Source: Actinoplanes auranticolor | GTDB taxonomy: Bacteria > Actinomycetota > Actinomycetes > Mycobacteriales > Micromonosporaceae | DNA: 64,000 nucleotides | Reading direction: 5' to 3' | Assembly: GCF_018332655.1 (NCBI RefSeq) | Contig: NZ_BOQL01000049.1 | Coordinates: 97,213 to 161,212 of the forward strand | Part shown: positions 18,567 to 26,709 of the stretch, piece by piece | How positions within the stretch are numbered: position 1 is the stretch's first letter | How the letters are laid out: each line of letters opens with the position of its first letter | Notes under the pieces: generated by a model | What the model saw: only the letters and a program-made list of their open reading frames with translations | Told to the model about the DNA's origin: nothing | Database searches by the model: none | Translations under genes and position numbers: made by a program

Positions 18567-19802
18567 TCAGCCCAGCGCGGCGGCCGGGGCGGCCACCGGG
18601 TAGTCGTCGCGCAGGTCCTCGGGAGTGGTGGCGCGGCCGAAATGCCACCCCTGGCCGAGGTCCGCGCCCAGTTCCGCCAGCGTCGCGGCGTCCGCCTCGG
18701 TCTCGACCCCCTCGGCGACCACCTGGGCCCCGGTGGCCCGGGCCAGGTCGACCAGGGAGTGCACCACCACGGCCAGGACCGGGTCGGCGCTCAGGCCGGT
18801 CACGATGCTGCGGTCGAGCTTGATGACGTCGGGCGCGGTGATGACGATGTGCCGCAGCGAGGAGAAACCGGCGCCGACGTCGTCGATGGCCAGGCGCATG
18901 CCGCGGGCCCGCAGCGGGGCCAGCACCGCCTTCAGCGCGTCGTAGTCCTCGATCGGTTCGTGCTCGGACAGCTCCAGCAGGACCCGGTCGAGCGGCATCC
19001 GCGCCAGAAAATCGGCGCAGTCGTCGGTGAACAGCGTCTGCGGCGAGACGTTCATGGCGACGTAGCCCGACACCCGGTCGAGGTGTTCCCCGGCCCGCCG
19101 CAGGGCCAGCACCTCGAGGCGTTCGCGTTCGCCGATCAGATCCGCGTCGGCGAAGCACACGTCGGGCGCCATCTTCCACTCCTGCGGGAACCGGCTCAGC
19201 GCCTCGGTGCCGACCCGCCGGCGGGTGGCGAGGTCGACGATGGGCTGCAGGAGCACGAGCGGCCCGCCACCGTCGATCACCGGCCGCAGCCGGTTCTCGA
19301 TCTCGGCATTGCGCCTCCGCTCCCGGACGCCGGGCTCGATGATCACCGAGGCGGCGTGGGACAGCACCTCCATCAACGCCTTGTCCCGCTTGCTCAGCTC
19401 CTTGTCGGCGGCGAACCCGGCAGCGCAGAAGGTGCCGTAGACGGTGCCGTCACTGAGCACCATCGGCACGGACACGAAGCTGCGGATCCGTGGCATCCGG
19501 GCCGACGGCAGCTTCATCGCGGCCGGGAAATTCTTGACGTTCGGCATGACCGCCGGCAGCTTGCCATCCATGATCGCCTGGCAGAAGGTGGTCGCCTGGG
19601 GCTGGGTGTTGCCGTCCCGGAACACCCACGGCAGCGGTGACTCGACCACTTCCAGATGCTGGGTGGTGCCGTCCATCCGGGTCATGAAGGCCAGGCTGAG
19701 CCCGAGCGACTCCCGGGCGGTCCGCAACAGCTCGGCGACCTGCCGTTCCGTCTCGCTGCGCTGCTTGCGCACGATGGTCTCCTCGTTCGGACCGGACGCC
19801 AC
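18567..19802 (-). CDS. GAF-EAL cyclic-di-GMP phosphodiesterase
   Basis: A 411-residue soluble protein. The GAF domain (about 20-170) could bind a small ligand. The EAL domain (about 180-405) keeps the catalytic set: TEALSRF, MNVSPQTL, LELSEHEPIEDY, IDDVGAGFSSL, DVIKLDR and VVAEGVETE, so hydrolysis of c-di-GMP is expected. No GGDEF domain is present. It lies just downstream of the phosphotransferase gene (24 nt), probably in one transcript. The nearby PilZ-bearing chemoreceptor makes a local c-di-GMP link conceivable but unproven. Confidence 0.92.
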   Translation of the reverse strand: MASGPNEETIVRKQRSETERQVAELLRTARESLGLSLAFMTRMDGTTQHLEVVESPLPWVFRDGNTQPQATTFCQAIMDGKLPAVMPNVKNFPAAMKLPSARMPRIRSFVSVPMVLSDGTVYGTFCAAGFAADKELSKRDKALMEVLSHAASVIIEPGVRERRRNAEIENRLRPVIDGGGPLVLLQPIVDLATRRRVGTEALSRFPQEWKMAPDVCFADADLIGERERLEVLALRRAGEHLDRVSGYVAMNVSPQTLFTDDCADFLARMPLDRVLLELSEHEPIEDYDALKAVLAPLRARGMRLAIDDVGAGFSSLRHIVITAPDVIKLDRSIVTGLSADPVLAVVVHSLVDLARATGAQVVAEGVETEADAATLAELGADLGQGWHFGRATTPEDLRDDYPVAAPAAALG

Positions 19803-19826
19803 GGCGGTGCCGCCAGACTGCCCCTC

Positions 19827-20744
19827 TCATCGGCCGGCGAAGCCACCAGCTGAGACCCCGAGCCGCCGCCCCGCGGCGCGCAGCCCGGTCAGGTTCTGCT
19901 CGACCCAGCCCTCGGTCAGCGACTCCGTGCCCCGCATGGCCGGCTTCGCGTACAGGTGGAAGTGCAGGTAGTCGATCCGCAGCAGAACGCCCAGCCAGGG
20001 CACGGCCGTCTCGTCCGCGGCCCGGAACGGGCGCACCGTGCGGTAGCCGGCCAGGAACGCCGGCCAGTGCGGCGTCCCCGCGACCGGGGCGAGATCCGCC
20101 GCGCGGTAGCCGTCCGCGGCCCGGTCCAGGTCGAAGAAGATGATCCGGTCGCCGTCCCGGTGCACGTTGTCCAGGGTCACGTCACCGTGGCAGAGGCCGC
20201 GTTCCAGCTCGGCGCCGCGCACCCGGCGCCCGGCCTCCGCCGCCAGCCCGGCGATCAGCGCCCGGTCCGCGGCGTCCGGCACCCCGGCCAGAACCTCGTC
20301 GACCAGCGCCGCCACGTCGACGGCGGGCGGACCCGGGAAACCCGTGGCGGCCTCATGGAACGCGGCCGTGGCGACGCCGAAACGGTGATAGAGCTCGTCG
20401 GTGCGCGGCTTGGGCGGTTTGCTGCCGGGCACCCACTCCCAAAGCGTGAAAGCCCGCGAACCCTCGGCCGCCGTCAGCGACCCGGCCGGTCGGCCGTCGA
20501 GCAGCGGTACGCCCTGAGCAACCCCCGCCCCGACGTGCGCCGCCAGTTCGACCTCCCAGCCGGCGGACCCGTACCCGGCCCGGTAGAGCTTGAGCACCCG
20601 CGGACCGGCCGGCGTATCCAGCCGGTAGACGTCGTTGACGAGCGAGCGGAGCAGTACGCAGCCGGTGACGTCCAGCCCGTACTCCCGGGCGGCCACGCGG
20701 GCCAGCGCGGCCGGGTCGACGATCGAACGCAGGGTGGGGACCAT
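19827..20744 (-). CDS. Aminoglycoside-phosphotransferase-fold kinase
   Basis: A 305-residue protein starting at ATG 20744 (MVPTLRSIVDP...). It has the APH/choline kinase fold: the ATP-binding Lys in RVLKLYRAG, hinge FTLWEWVPG, the catalytic loop CHGDVTLDNVHRD with Asp in HGD, and IFFDLDRAADGYRAADLA with the metal-binding Asp. Such kinases phosphorylate small molecules (antibiotics, homoserine, choline, sugars), and the substrate cannot be read from sequence. It lies between the WYL regulator (40 nt upstream) and the EAL gene, all on the minus strand. Confidence 0.85.
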   Translation of the reverse strand: MVPTLRSIVDPAALARVAAREYGLDVTGCVLLRSLVNDVYRLDTPAGPRVLKLYRAGYGSAGWEVELAAHVGAGVAQGVPLLDGRPAGSLTAAEGSRAFTLWEWVPGSKPPKPRTDELYHRFGVATAAFHEAATGFPGPPAVDVAALVDEVLAGVPDAADRALIAGLAAEAGRRVRGAELERGLCHGDVTLDNVHRDGDRIIFFDLDRAADGYRAADLAPVAGTPHWPAFLAGYRTVRPFRAADETAVPWLGVLLRIDYLHFHLYAKPAMRGTESLTEGWVEQNLTGLRAAGRRLGVSAGGFAGR

Positions 20745-20784
20745 GCTGCGACCGTACGGCCGCCGCCCACCCCCCGCGACCGCG

Positions 20785-21765
20785 CTACGTGGCATCCGGC
20801 GTGACGCGGGCAGAGGCCGCGAGTCGGTCGGCCAGTGCCGCGACCAGCCCCCGGAGCTCATCCGGGCGCTCGATGACGAACGGCCGGTCCAGCGACGCGA
20901 GCACCCCCGGGATCCAGTCGAGCCGTTCCGCCCGCAGCTCGGCCCGCACCCACCCGTCGCCCCGGGGGTCCGGGGACAGCTCGGCCACCGCGGCGGGCAG
21001 CCGGCTCCGGATGTGCTCGGCCGTCGCCTGGATCCGCACCCTCACCCGGTGCCGGTACGGGGCTCCGGCCAGCCCGGACAACACACGCTGCGCCGGGTCC
21101 ACCCCCGCCGGCCGCTCGAACGAGCCGGGCAGCGTCCGGGCGTCCGCGATGCGGTCCAGCCGGAACGTCCGGTCCGCCCCGGCCTCAGGGTCGACGCCCG
21201 TCACGTACCACCGCCCCGAGTGCGCGACCAGCCCGTACGGATGCAGCGTCCGCACGCTGCGCCGCCCGTCGCCGGCCTGATAAGTGATCGCGACGGGCCG
21301 GCAGTGCCGTACGGCATCAGCCACCGCCAGCAGCACAGCGGTCTCCGGGAGCGCGAACTCGCCGGGCGCGGCCGTGAAGGCGAGCGAGTCGAGCACCGTG
21401 TCGAGCCGGCGGGCCAGCCGTTCGGGCAGCACGCGCCGGATCTTGGCCGCCGCCGTCTCGCTCGCCGTACCCGTTGTCGTCGCCAGTCCCGTCCGGCGGC
21501 CGGCGATCAGGCCGAGCAGCACGGCGAGCGCCTCGTCGTCGCTGAGCATCAGTGGTGGCATGCGGAAACCGGAGGCCAGCCGGTAGCCGCCGTACCGGCC
21601 GCGGACCGACTCGACGGGCACGTCCAGGTCGATCAGGTGGGCCACGTACCGCCGTACCGTGCGCGGGTCGACGTGGAGCCGGTCGGCCAGTTCCGCCAGG
21701 GTGCGGGTGCCGCCCGACTGCAGGAGCTCCAGCAGGGTGAGGACCTGGGCGGTGGGTCGGGCCAT
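20785..21765 (-). CDS. WYL domain transcriptional regulator (YafY/DeoR-like HTH)
   Basis: A 326-residue DNA-binding protein. The N-terminal winged helix (about 1-60) has the pattern LLELLQSGGTRTLAELADRL then RTVRRYVAHL. The WYL domain lies at about 145-215, with AITYQAGDGRRSVRTLHPYG and GRWYVTGVDP; a C-terminal WCX-like extension follows. WYL domains bind nucleic acids or nucleotides. The regulator is divergent from the VOC gene at 21828 (62 nt between starts), which is a likely target, as this pairing with small glyoxalase-like proteins is common. Confidence 0.9.
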   Translation of the reverse strand: MARPTAQVLTLLELLQSGGTRTLAELADRLHVDPRTVRRYVAHLIDLDVPVESVRGRYGGYRLASGFRMPPLMLSDDEALAVLLGLIAGRRTGLATTTGTASETAAAKIRRVLPERLARRLDTVLDSLAFTAAPGEFALPETAVLLAVADAVRHCRPVAITYQAGDGRRSVRTLHPYGLVAHSGRWYVTGVDPEAGADRTFRLDRIADARTLPGSFERPAGVDPAQRVLSGLAGAPYRHRVRVRIQATAEHIRSRLPAAVAELSPDPRGDGWVRAELRAERLDWIPGVLASLDRPFVIERPDELRGLVAALADRLAASARVTPDAT

Positions 21766-21827
21766 GGCCGGAAATCTAGCGCGGATAGTGGACCGTTTCT
21801 GTCCAGTACCAGTTCTAGCGTGACCGC

Positions 21828-22229
21828 ATGGACATGGTCTCGATCCGCATCATCACCGCCGACGCCGCCCGCCTCGTCGCCTTCTACGAGCAGGTCACCG
21901 GGGTGTCCGCGCGCTGGTTCACCGAGGATTTCGCCGAGCTGGCGACCGCCCGGGCCACGCTCGCGATCGGCAGCACCCGGACCGTCGGGTTGTTCGCGCC
22001 CGGCGCGGCCCGGCCGGCCGACAACCACACCGTGATCATCGAATTCCTCGTCGACGACGTGGACCTCGTGTACCGCGGCCTGGCCGGCACCGTCGACGAC
22101 ATCGTCGCCGAGCCCACCACCATGCCTTGGGGCAACCGGTCGCTGCTGGTGCGGGATCCCGACGGCAACCTGGTCAACTTCTTCACCCCGGTCACCCCGG
22201 CCGCCGTCGAGCGGGCCGCCCGGAGCTAA
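21828..22229 (+). CDS. VOC (glyoxalase/bleomycin-resistance fold) protein
   Basis: A 133-residue small protein with the paired beta-alpha-beta-beta-beta modules of the vicinal-oxygen-chelate superfamily: MVSIRIITADAARLVAFYEQ at the start, and the closing RDPDGNLVNFFTPV with a metal-ligand-type position. It is divergent from the WYL regulator, so probably controlled by it. Members include metalloenzymes and drug-binding proteins; the specific role is not visible. It overlaps the convergent rRNA/tRNA methyltransferase gene by 4 nt. Confidence 0.85.
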   Translation: MDMVSIRIITADAARLVAFYEQVTGVSARWFTEDFAELATARATLAIGSTRTVGLFAPGAARPADNHTVIIEFLVDDVDLVYRGLAGTVDDIVAEPTTMPWGNRSLLVRDPDGNLVNFFTPVTPAAVERAARS

Positions 22230-23047
22230 CGGCGGCGCCGCTGGCGGGCGGCCTCGTAGAGCGCCACGCCGGCCGCCGAGGCCGCGTTCAGGCTGCTGGC
22301 CGCGCCCGTGATCGGGATGCGGACCATCTGGTCGCAGACCTCCCGCCAGCCCGCGCTCAGCCCGTGCGTCTCATTGCCGACCGCCAGCACCGTCGGCCCG
22401 GTCAGGTCGTGCTCGGCGATCTCCACCGCACCGCGCTCGTCGGTGCCCACGACCTGCACCGGTACGCCGTCCGCGCGCAGCCCGCCGGCCCAGTCCAGCA
22501 CCTCCCGGTGGCTCGGCACCCGCACCACCGGCACCGCGAAGAGCGAGCCCGTGCTGGCCCGGACGGCCTTCGGGTCGTACGGGTCCGCGGCGTGCCCGGT
22601 GACGATCACCCCGGCGGCACCGAACGCGTCCGCCGAGCGCACCAGCGTGCCGATGTTGCCCGGCGTGGTGGGCCGGTCGAAGACCAGCACCAGCGGGTTG
22701 GCGCCCAGCGTGAGGCGGGTCAGGTCGTCCGGCGGCATCGCCACCACGGCCAGCAGTTCCGGGGCGTCCTCGTCCTTGCCGCCCAGCTCGCGCATCAGCT
22801 CGGCGGCCACCACCGCGCGCGGCGCGCCGGCGGTCTCGATGACCTCGCGGCCCCACTTGGACAGGCCGGGCCCGTCCGAGGTGAGCAGCGTCCGGATCTC
22901 CCAGCCGCGTTCCACGGCCAGGGAGATCGGACGGACGCCCTGGACCAGGAACTCGCCGGCGCGCTGCCGCTTGTTCCGGTTGGTCAGCAGGGCCTCCCAC
23001 TGCTGGAACGTCGCATTGCGCGTGTGGATCCGCATCGTCCTGGCCAT
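22226..23047 (-). CDS. TrmH/SpoU family RNA 2'-O-methyltransferase
   Basis: A 273-residue enzyme of the SPOUT class, methylating ribose 2'-O of tRNA or rRNA. The N-terminal substrate-binding part (about 10-100) holds NKRQRAGEFLVQGVR. Motif 1 is FDRPTTPGNIGTLVRSADAFG, split here around residues 126-146; motif 2 VLAVGNETHGLS and motif 3 IPITGAASSLNAASAAGVAL (about 245-264) are intact. Starts MARTMRIH at 23047 or MRIH at 23035 are both possible. The nucleotide target is not assignable. Confidence 0.92.
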   Translation of the reverse strand: MARTMRIHTRNATFQQWEALLTNRNKRQRAGEFLVQGVRPISLAVERGWEIRTLLTSDGPGLSKWGREVIETAGAPRAVVAAELMRELGGKDEDAPELLAVVAMPPDDLTRLTLGANPLVLVFDRPTTPGNIGTLVRSADAFGAAGVIVTGHAADPYDPKAVRASTGSLFAVPVVRVPSHREVLDWAGGLRADGVPVQVVGTDERGAVEIAEHDLTGPTVLAVGNETHGLSAGWREVCDQMVRIPITGAASSLNAASAAGVALYEAARQRRRR

Positions 23048-23074
23048 GGCGACCAGTCTGGTGCAGCCGCGCGC

Positions 23075-23560
23075 TCACATGTCGGGCGGGTAGCTGCTGT
23101 AGTCGGGGAAGTTGCCGTACAGACGCTCACCGGGTTCGCCCACCGTGACGGCGTGCACGAGCAGGTCGCCGCCGACGAACGCGCCCTTCCAGGAGGCACC
23201 CCGGCCGCCGAAGCGCCGCCGCGGACCGCCTCCTCGACCTTGCGGCGCAGCTCGCCGGCCTCGGCCGCGCTGATCAGCGGCCCGAAGTCCAGCTCGTCAG
23301 GCACACGGCGCCGCCCTGCGACGGGGTCTTGGCGATGACGGCGTTGCCGGCCAGCAGCTGCACCAGCCCGGCGTGCACGAGCACGCTCATCGGATGGTTC
23401 CAGGAGGCGATGTTGCTGACCGGTCCGGGCAGCGGTGCCCGCGCCGACCTTGGCCAGGTGCGTGAGCAGGGTGCCGTCCACGGGGGTACGCAGCTCAGCC
23501 GGCGTGCCGACGTCATGCCACCGGCCGGCGTAGAGGTTGCGCAGCCGGATCTTCTGCCAC
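23075..23560 (-). pseudogene. Aldehyde dehydrogenase remnant with several internal deletions
   Basis: Pieces of one aldehyde dehydrogenase follow one another in order on the minus strand but in different frames: RNLYAGRWHDVGTPAELRTP (about 23480-23540), SNIASWNHPMSVLVHAGLVQ then LLAGNAVIAKTPSQGG (23313-23425), LDFGPLISAAEAGELRRKVE (about 23225-23300), and the C-terminal FGGRGASWKGAFVGGDLLVH to FPDYSSYPPDM with stop at 23075-23077. About 490 nt remain of an expected 1500, so most of the catalytic domain is gone. It is wedged between two intact genes. Confidence 0.85.
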
Positions 23561-23563
23561 CGG

Positions 23564-23938
23564 TCACCAGCTCCGGGTGGAAAGAACGAGGCGATATCCG
23601 TCCGGGTCGGCCACGGTCACTCCCCACCGGTCCCAGTAGTCGCCCTGGGCCACCCGGGTGCCACCGTTGGCCACCAGCCGGGCGACCAGTTCCTCGTCGA
23701 CCGCCCCGGCCAGGTAGAGCACGAGCAGGTCCTGCTCGGTCGGCGCCGGCTCGCTCGACGACCCGCCGACCAGTTCGAGGTGCCAGGAGGCCGACGGCCA
23801 GCCGAGCATGACGATGTCGTGCGGGCCCGAGCCCTCGTACAGCACCTCCAGCCCGAGGCCCTCGACGTAGAAGCGGCGCACGGCGGCGAGATCACGGCAC
23901 GGACGGGCCAGGCGTACGGAGACCAGCGGATCGATCAT
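23564..23938 (-). CDS. VOC family protein
   Basis: A 124-residue glyoxalase-fold protein starting at ATG 23938 (MIDPLVSVRLARPCRDLAAV). Typical VOC elements are RRFYVEGLGLEVLYEG, then the second-module end GVTVADPDGYRLVLSTRSW. It is divergent from the dihydrofolate-reductase-like gene at 23993 (54 nt between starts). Its stop abuts the aldehyde dehydrogenase remnant, and the deletion that damaged that gene may have occurred just downstream. Ligand unknown. Confidence 0.85.
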   Translation of the reverse strand: MIDPLVSVRLARPCRDLAAVRRFYVEGLGLEVLYEGSGPHDIVMLGWPSASWHLELVGGSSSEPAPTEQDLLVLYLAGAVDEELVARLVANGGTRVAQGDYWDRWGVTVADPDGYRLVLSTRSW

Positions 23939-23992
23939 CGGACCACCCTGCACCCTCAACCCGGCTCGAACTCAAGCGGCAGACTGGCGGGC

Positions 23993-24541
23993 ATGGCCAA
24001 ACTTCTCTACTCCGTCACCATGTCGCTGGACGGCTTCATCGCCGGGCCGGGCGGGGACATGTCGTGGCTGACCCCGTACCTGGGACCCAATCCGTACGTG
24101 GACGAGCTGATCGGTGACATCGGGTCGTTGCTGGTCGGCAACCGCACCTTCCGCGGTGACGACCCCTACAAGGACACGCCCGCCGAGGGTGAGGCGTTCG
24201 GCGGGGGCTGGTCCGGCCCGCAGATCGTGCTGACCCACCACGTCCCGGACGCGGCCTGGCCGGGCGTCACCTTCGTGAGCGACTTCGGCGAGGCGGTCCG
24301 GCGGGCCGAAGAGGCGGCCGGCGACAAGTACGTCAACGTGCTCGGCGCGGACGTCGCCCGGCAGTGCGTGGCGGCGGGCGAGCTGGACGAGGTGCTGACC
24401 TGCATCGCACCCGTGCTGCTGGGTGACGGGGTGCGGCTGTTCGAGGAGCCGGGCGGCCGTACCGTCAGGCTCGAGCGCCTGCATCTGTCCGGCGTGCCGC
24501 TCGCTTCCCTGCTGCGGTTCCGCGTCCTGCCCGCCGGGTGA
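23993..24541 (+). CDS. Dihydrofolate-reductase-fold (RibD C-terminal-like) protein
   Basis: A 182-residue NADPH-dependent reductase-like protein. ATG 23993 opens the typical MAKLLYSVTMSLDGFIAGPG; SLLVGNRTFRGDD, VLGADVARQCVAAGELDEV and APVLLGDGVRLFE follow, all hallmarks of the RibD_C/DHFR-like family common in actinobacteria (often called dihydrofolate reductase family protein). It is divergent from the VOC gene. True folate reduction is not implied. Confidence 0.88.
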   Translation: MAKLLYSVTMSLDGFIAGPGGDMSWLTPYLGPNPYVDELIGDIGSLLVGNRTFRGDDPYKDTPAEGEAFGGGWSGPQIVLTHHVPDAAWPGVTFVSDFGEAVRRAEEAAGDKYVNVLGADVARQCVAAGELDEVLTCIAPVLLGDGVRLFEEPGGRTVRLERLHLSGVPLASLLRFRVLPAG

Positions 24542-24562
24542 GCGGCGGGCAGGACGCGACGC

Positions 24563-24973
24563 TCAGATCTGGTCGTTCTTCAGCAGGTCGCCCGGGTCGA
24601 TCGCCGCCGGATCGGGCAGCGCGTTCTCCCGCAGGTGGCGGTTGTGCCGCGGCTCCTGCTTGGTCTTCGCATCGTTGAGCTTGCGGCGCAGGTCGTCGCG
24701 CACGTCGTTGAGCGCGGCGTGCAGGTCCTCCTCGGAGGAGGTGGTGACGACCTTCTGCCGGCCGGCGATCCAGCACTCCAGGGTCACCTTCTGCCCCGGG
24801 GCCTCGCGGTCCTTGACCGACACCTCCAGCTCGGTGGTGTCGGCGTGGAATCCGGCGAGCCGGGCGTCGAGCGTGCCGAACTGCTCGGCGATCCAGTTCC
24901 GGTCGCCCTGCGAGAAGCCGGCGCCCACGCGCAGGCACTCGGCGACGGTGGCGGGATTTGCGACTGCGCTCAT
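24563..24973 (-). CDS. Small ribosome-hibernation-factor-like (HPF/RaiA) protein
   Basis: A 136-residue protein. ATG 24973 (MSAVANPATV) is preceded by a near-consensus AGGAGGTGCAGCG. The core, ELEVSVKDREAPGQKVTLEC with WIAGRQKVVTTSSEEDLHAAL and a basic helix LNDVRDDLRRKLNDAK, fits the beta-alpha fold of HPF/S30AE proteins that bind the 30S A/P site in stationary phase. It lacks the long C-terminal dimerisation domain and is thus of the short class, or a diverged paralogue. Assignment is by pattern only. Confidence 0.6.
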   Translation of the reverse strand: MSAVANPATVAECLRVGAGFSQGDRNWIAEQFGTLDARLAGFHADTTELEVSVKDREAPGQKVTLECWIAGRQKVVTTSSEEDLHAALNDVRDDLRRKLNDAKTKQEPRHNRHLRENALPDPAAIDPGDLLKNDQI

Positions 24974-25130
24974 CGCTGCACCTCCTGTGGCCGGGCGGAC
25001 ACGGACCGGGTGGTGCACAGACGTACGGTCACCATCTTCGCTGACCCTTCGGCTCGGGGATGTTCCTTATCGTCCTGTACCCCCGGCGAAGGGCTGCGGA
25101 AACGGACGAGGCGCTCGAATCACCTTCGCG

Positions 25131-25676
25131 TCAGCGCTGCGGCGGCGTCCGGCGGATCGAGTGGACCTTGGCCGGGACCGGTTCCTCCCCCGTCGCCACG
25201 CGCATGCCGTTGAGGTAGCCGTCGGTTTCGCGCTGCTCGCCGTACTCCTCGGTCAGCTCCGCGATGCGCTCCTCGAGCACGTGCAGCTCCCGCTCGCGGT
25301 CGGCCGCGAGCTGCGTCCGCAGCTCGGCGAGGATCTCGTCGAACTGCCGCCCGTCGGTCACCGGGCCGTCGCGCAGCTGGTCGATCCGGCGCAGGATCTG
25401 GTCGCGGGAGAACGCCACCACGACCGCGAGCCAGGCCAGCACGAACAGTCCGGTGATCACGGGAAAGACCGCGAGCGACGTCAGCGGGGGCGGCGAGGGC
25501 ATGCCGCCGGGCGGGGGTGGTGGCGGATGCCCGGGCGGCATCCCGACGATCACGGTGATGATGAGCGCGCCGGTGGCAGCCACCGCCGCGAGCAGGGAAC
25601 CGAGCAGCAGTTTGCTCAGCTGGAGATGCAGTCCGCCCACGGTGGACCCCTGATCGGCGCGGGCCCGCTCAGTCAT
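25131..25676 (-). CDS. Membrane protein with proline-rich loop and coiled coil
   Basis: A 181-residue protein. Two hydrophobic helices (about 27-46 and 68-90) flank a Pro/Gly-rich external loop (PPGHPPPPPPGGMPSPPP). The cytoplasmic half (about 95-155) is charged and likely coiled-coil (ILAELRTQLAADRERELHVL and on). No enzyme motif is seen. It is upstream of nothing obvious on its strand; the HPF-like gene follows 158 nt later. Function unknown. Confidence 0.65.
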   Translation of the reverse strand: MTERARADQGSTVGGLHLQLSKLLLGSLLAAVAATGALIITVIVGMPPGHPPPPPPGGMPSPPPLTSLAVFPVITGLFVLAWLAVVVAFSRDQILRRIDQLRDGPVTDGRQFDEILAELRTQLAADRERELHVLEERIAELTEEYGEQRETDGYLNGMRVATGEEPVPAKVHSIRRTPPQR

Positions 25677-25735
25677 GGTCCGAGATTACGGACATCCGCT
25701 CCCCGGCGCGACACCCGGCAAGCTGATCGTGACGG

Positions 25736-26140
25736 TCACGCCGACCGGCGGCGGCGCAGGACCTTGCGGTACGGGTCGAGCATCCGGTCGAGCACCGCCT
25801 CCAGCGCCTTGCGGTCGGCCTCCGGAACGGGTGAATCCGGGGCGAGGATCCGGCCCAGCTCGTGCACGATCGGATGGGTGACCGGCGGCGCCGGCGGAGG
25901 CCCGCCGACCCGGTCGGGGTACGCGGCCACCACGATCTCGTTGATGCTGCGGCCCAGCACGGGCGCGATCCGTTCGATGGATCTGATGGTGGGCCGCTGC
26001 TCACCGCTGAGCCAGCGCAGCACGACCGAGGGATCGGTGCCGGCCGCCCGGGCGAAGTGGGTCGGAGTCGGGAACCGCGCAGCCTGGATCGCTTCCTTGA
26101 GGTAGCCGCCGAAGCCCGCCTCCGGCGTGGAAGGCGTCAC
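25736..26140 (-). CDS. XRE-type helix-turn-helix protein
   Basis: A 134-residue regulator starting probably at GTG 26140 (VTPSTPEAGFGGYLKEAIQ). The HTH covers about residues 12-65: ARFPTPTHFARAAGTDPSVV, recognition part LRWLSGEQRPTIRSIERIAP. A Pro-rich linker then a short helical tail end the protein. It is divergent from the small secreted protein gene at 26273. A perfect 16-bp palindrome lies between the two genes and is the obvious candidate operator. Confidence 0.8.
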   Translation of the reverse strand: MTPSTPEAGFGGYLKEAIQAARFPTPTHFARAAGTDPSVVLRWLSGEQRPTIRSIERIAPVLGRSINEIVVAAYPDRVGGPPPAPPVTHPIVHELGRILAPDSPVPEADRKALEAVLDRMLDPYRKVLRRRRSA

Positions 26141-26223
26141 GGGCCAAGGATAGGCCCCGTCCGATCGATACCGGCCTCCTCGGCTCGGGCAATTGGTTGA
26201 AAACACATGCACTGCTACCGTCA

Positions 26224-26239
26224 TTGGTTAGATAACCAA
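26224..26239. promoter_or_regulatory. 16-bp palindrome, candidate operator of the XRE regulator
   Basis: TTGGTTA-GA-TAACCAA is a perfect inverted repeat with 7-bp arms and a 2-bp centre, AT-rich within very GC-rich surroundings. A half-site TTGGTT recurs at 26194-26199, 30 bp away (three helical turns). Both lie in the divergent region between the XRE gene and the gene at 26273, so binding could control both. Confidence 0.55.
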
Positions 26240-26272
26240 CGGCTCGGGCGTGGAGCGGAAGGTCGTGGCGGG

Positions 26273-26608
26273 ATGACGCAAACAATGATCCTGATGGGCG
26301 TACTGGCGATCTGCGCCGTCTCGGGCGCACTGCTGACCTACCGGCCGGGATGGACGCGCGGCCCGGACGAGCCGGCCGGCAGCTACACCCCGCCGCCCCC
26401 GCCGGTCCCCAGCCCGGCACCCGCCGCGACAGCACCGGCCCTGCCGCCGGCGACCACTGTGGCCCCGGGCAAGCCCTCGCAGCCCGTGTTCTCCGTCGCA
26501 CCGCCGGCGCCGGTCGCGGCCGCCCCGGTCGCCGCGTCCCCCGCCCGGCGCAGCCGCAACAACGGATTCGACCGCTTCGCGCCGCGCGCGGCCCGCACCC
26601 GCGCCTGA
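26273..26608 (+). CDS. Small membrane-anchored Pro/Ala-rich protein
   Basis: A 111-residue protein starting at ATG 26273 (MTQTMILMGVLAICAVSGAL), with a single N-terminal membrane helix, then a Pro/Ala/Thr-rich low-complexity stretch (about 30-95) and a basic end RRSRNNGFDRFAPRAARTRA. It looks like a surface-exposed stalk with no catalytic domain. Its promoter region contains the palindrome at 26224-26239, so it may be controlled by the divergent XRE protein. Function unknown. Confidence 0.6.
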   Translation: MTQTMILMGVLAICAVSGALLTYRPGWTRGPDEPAGSYTPPPPPVPSPAPAATAPALPPATTVAPGKPSQPVFSVAPPAPVAAAPVAASPARRSRNNGFDRFAPRAARTRA

Positions 26609-26709
26609 TCCACCCCCTCCCCCGGGGTTCCGCAGATCACAGGGCTGCGGGCCGCCCGGCGGGCAGGCGCCACCCGTCCCCGGTGTTGTACCGGAGGAAA
26701 GGTGGGAAC

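Noticed and set aside
26394..26520. Pro/Ala codon repeat as a CRISPR-like or tandem repeat array
   Set aside because: No regular spacer-repeat period; it is a low-complexity stalk of the small membrane protein.
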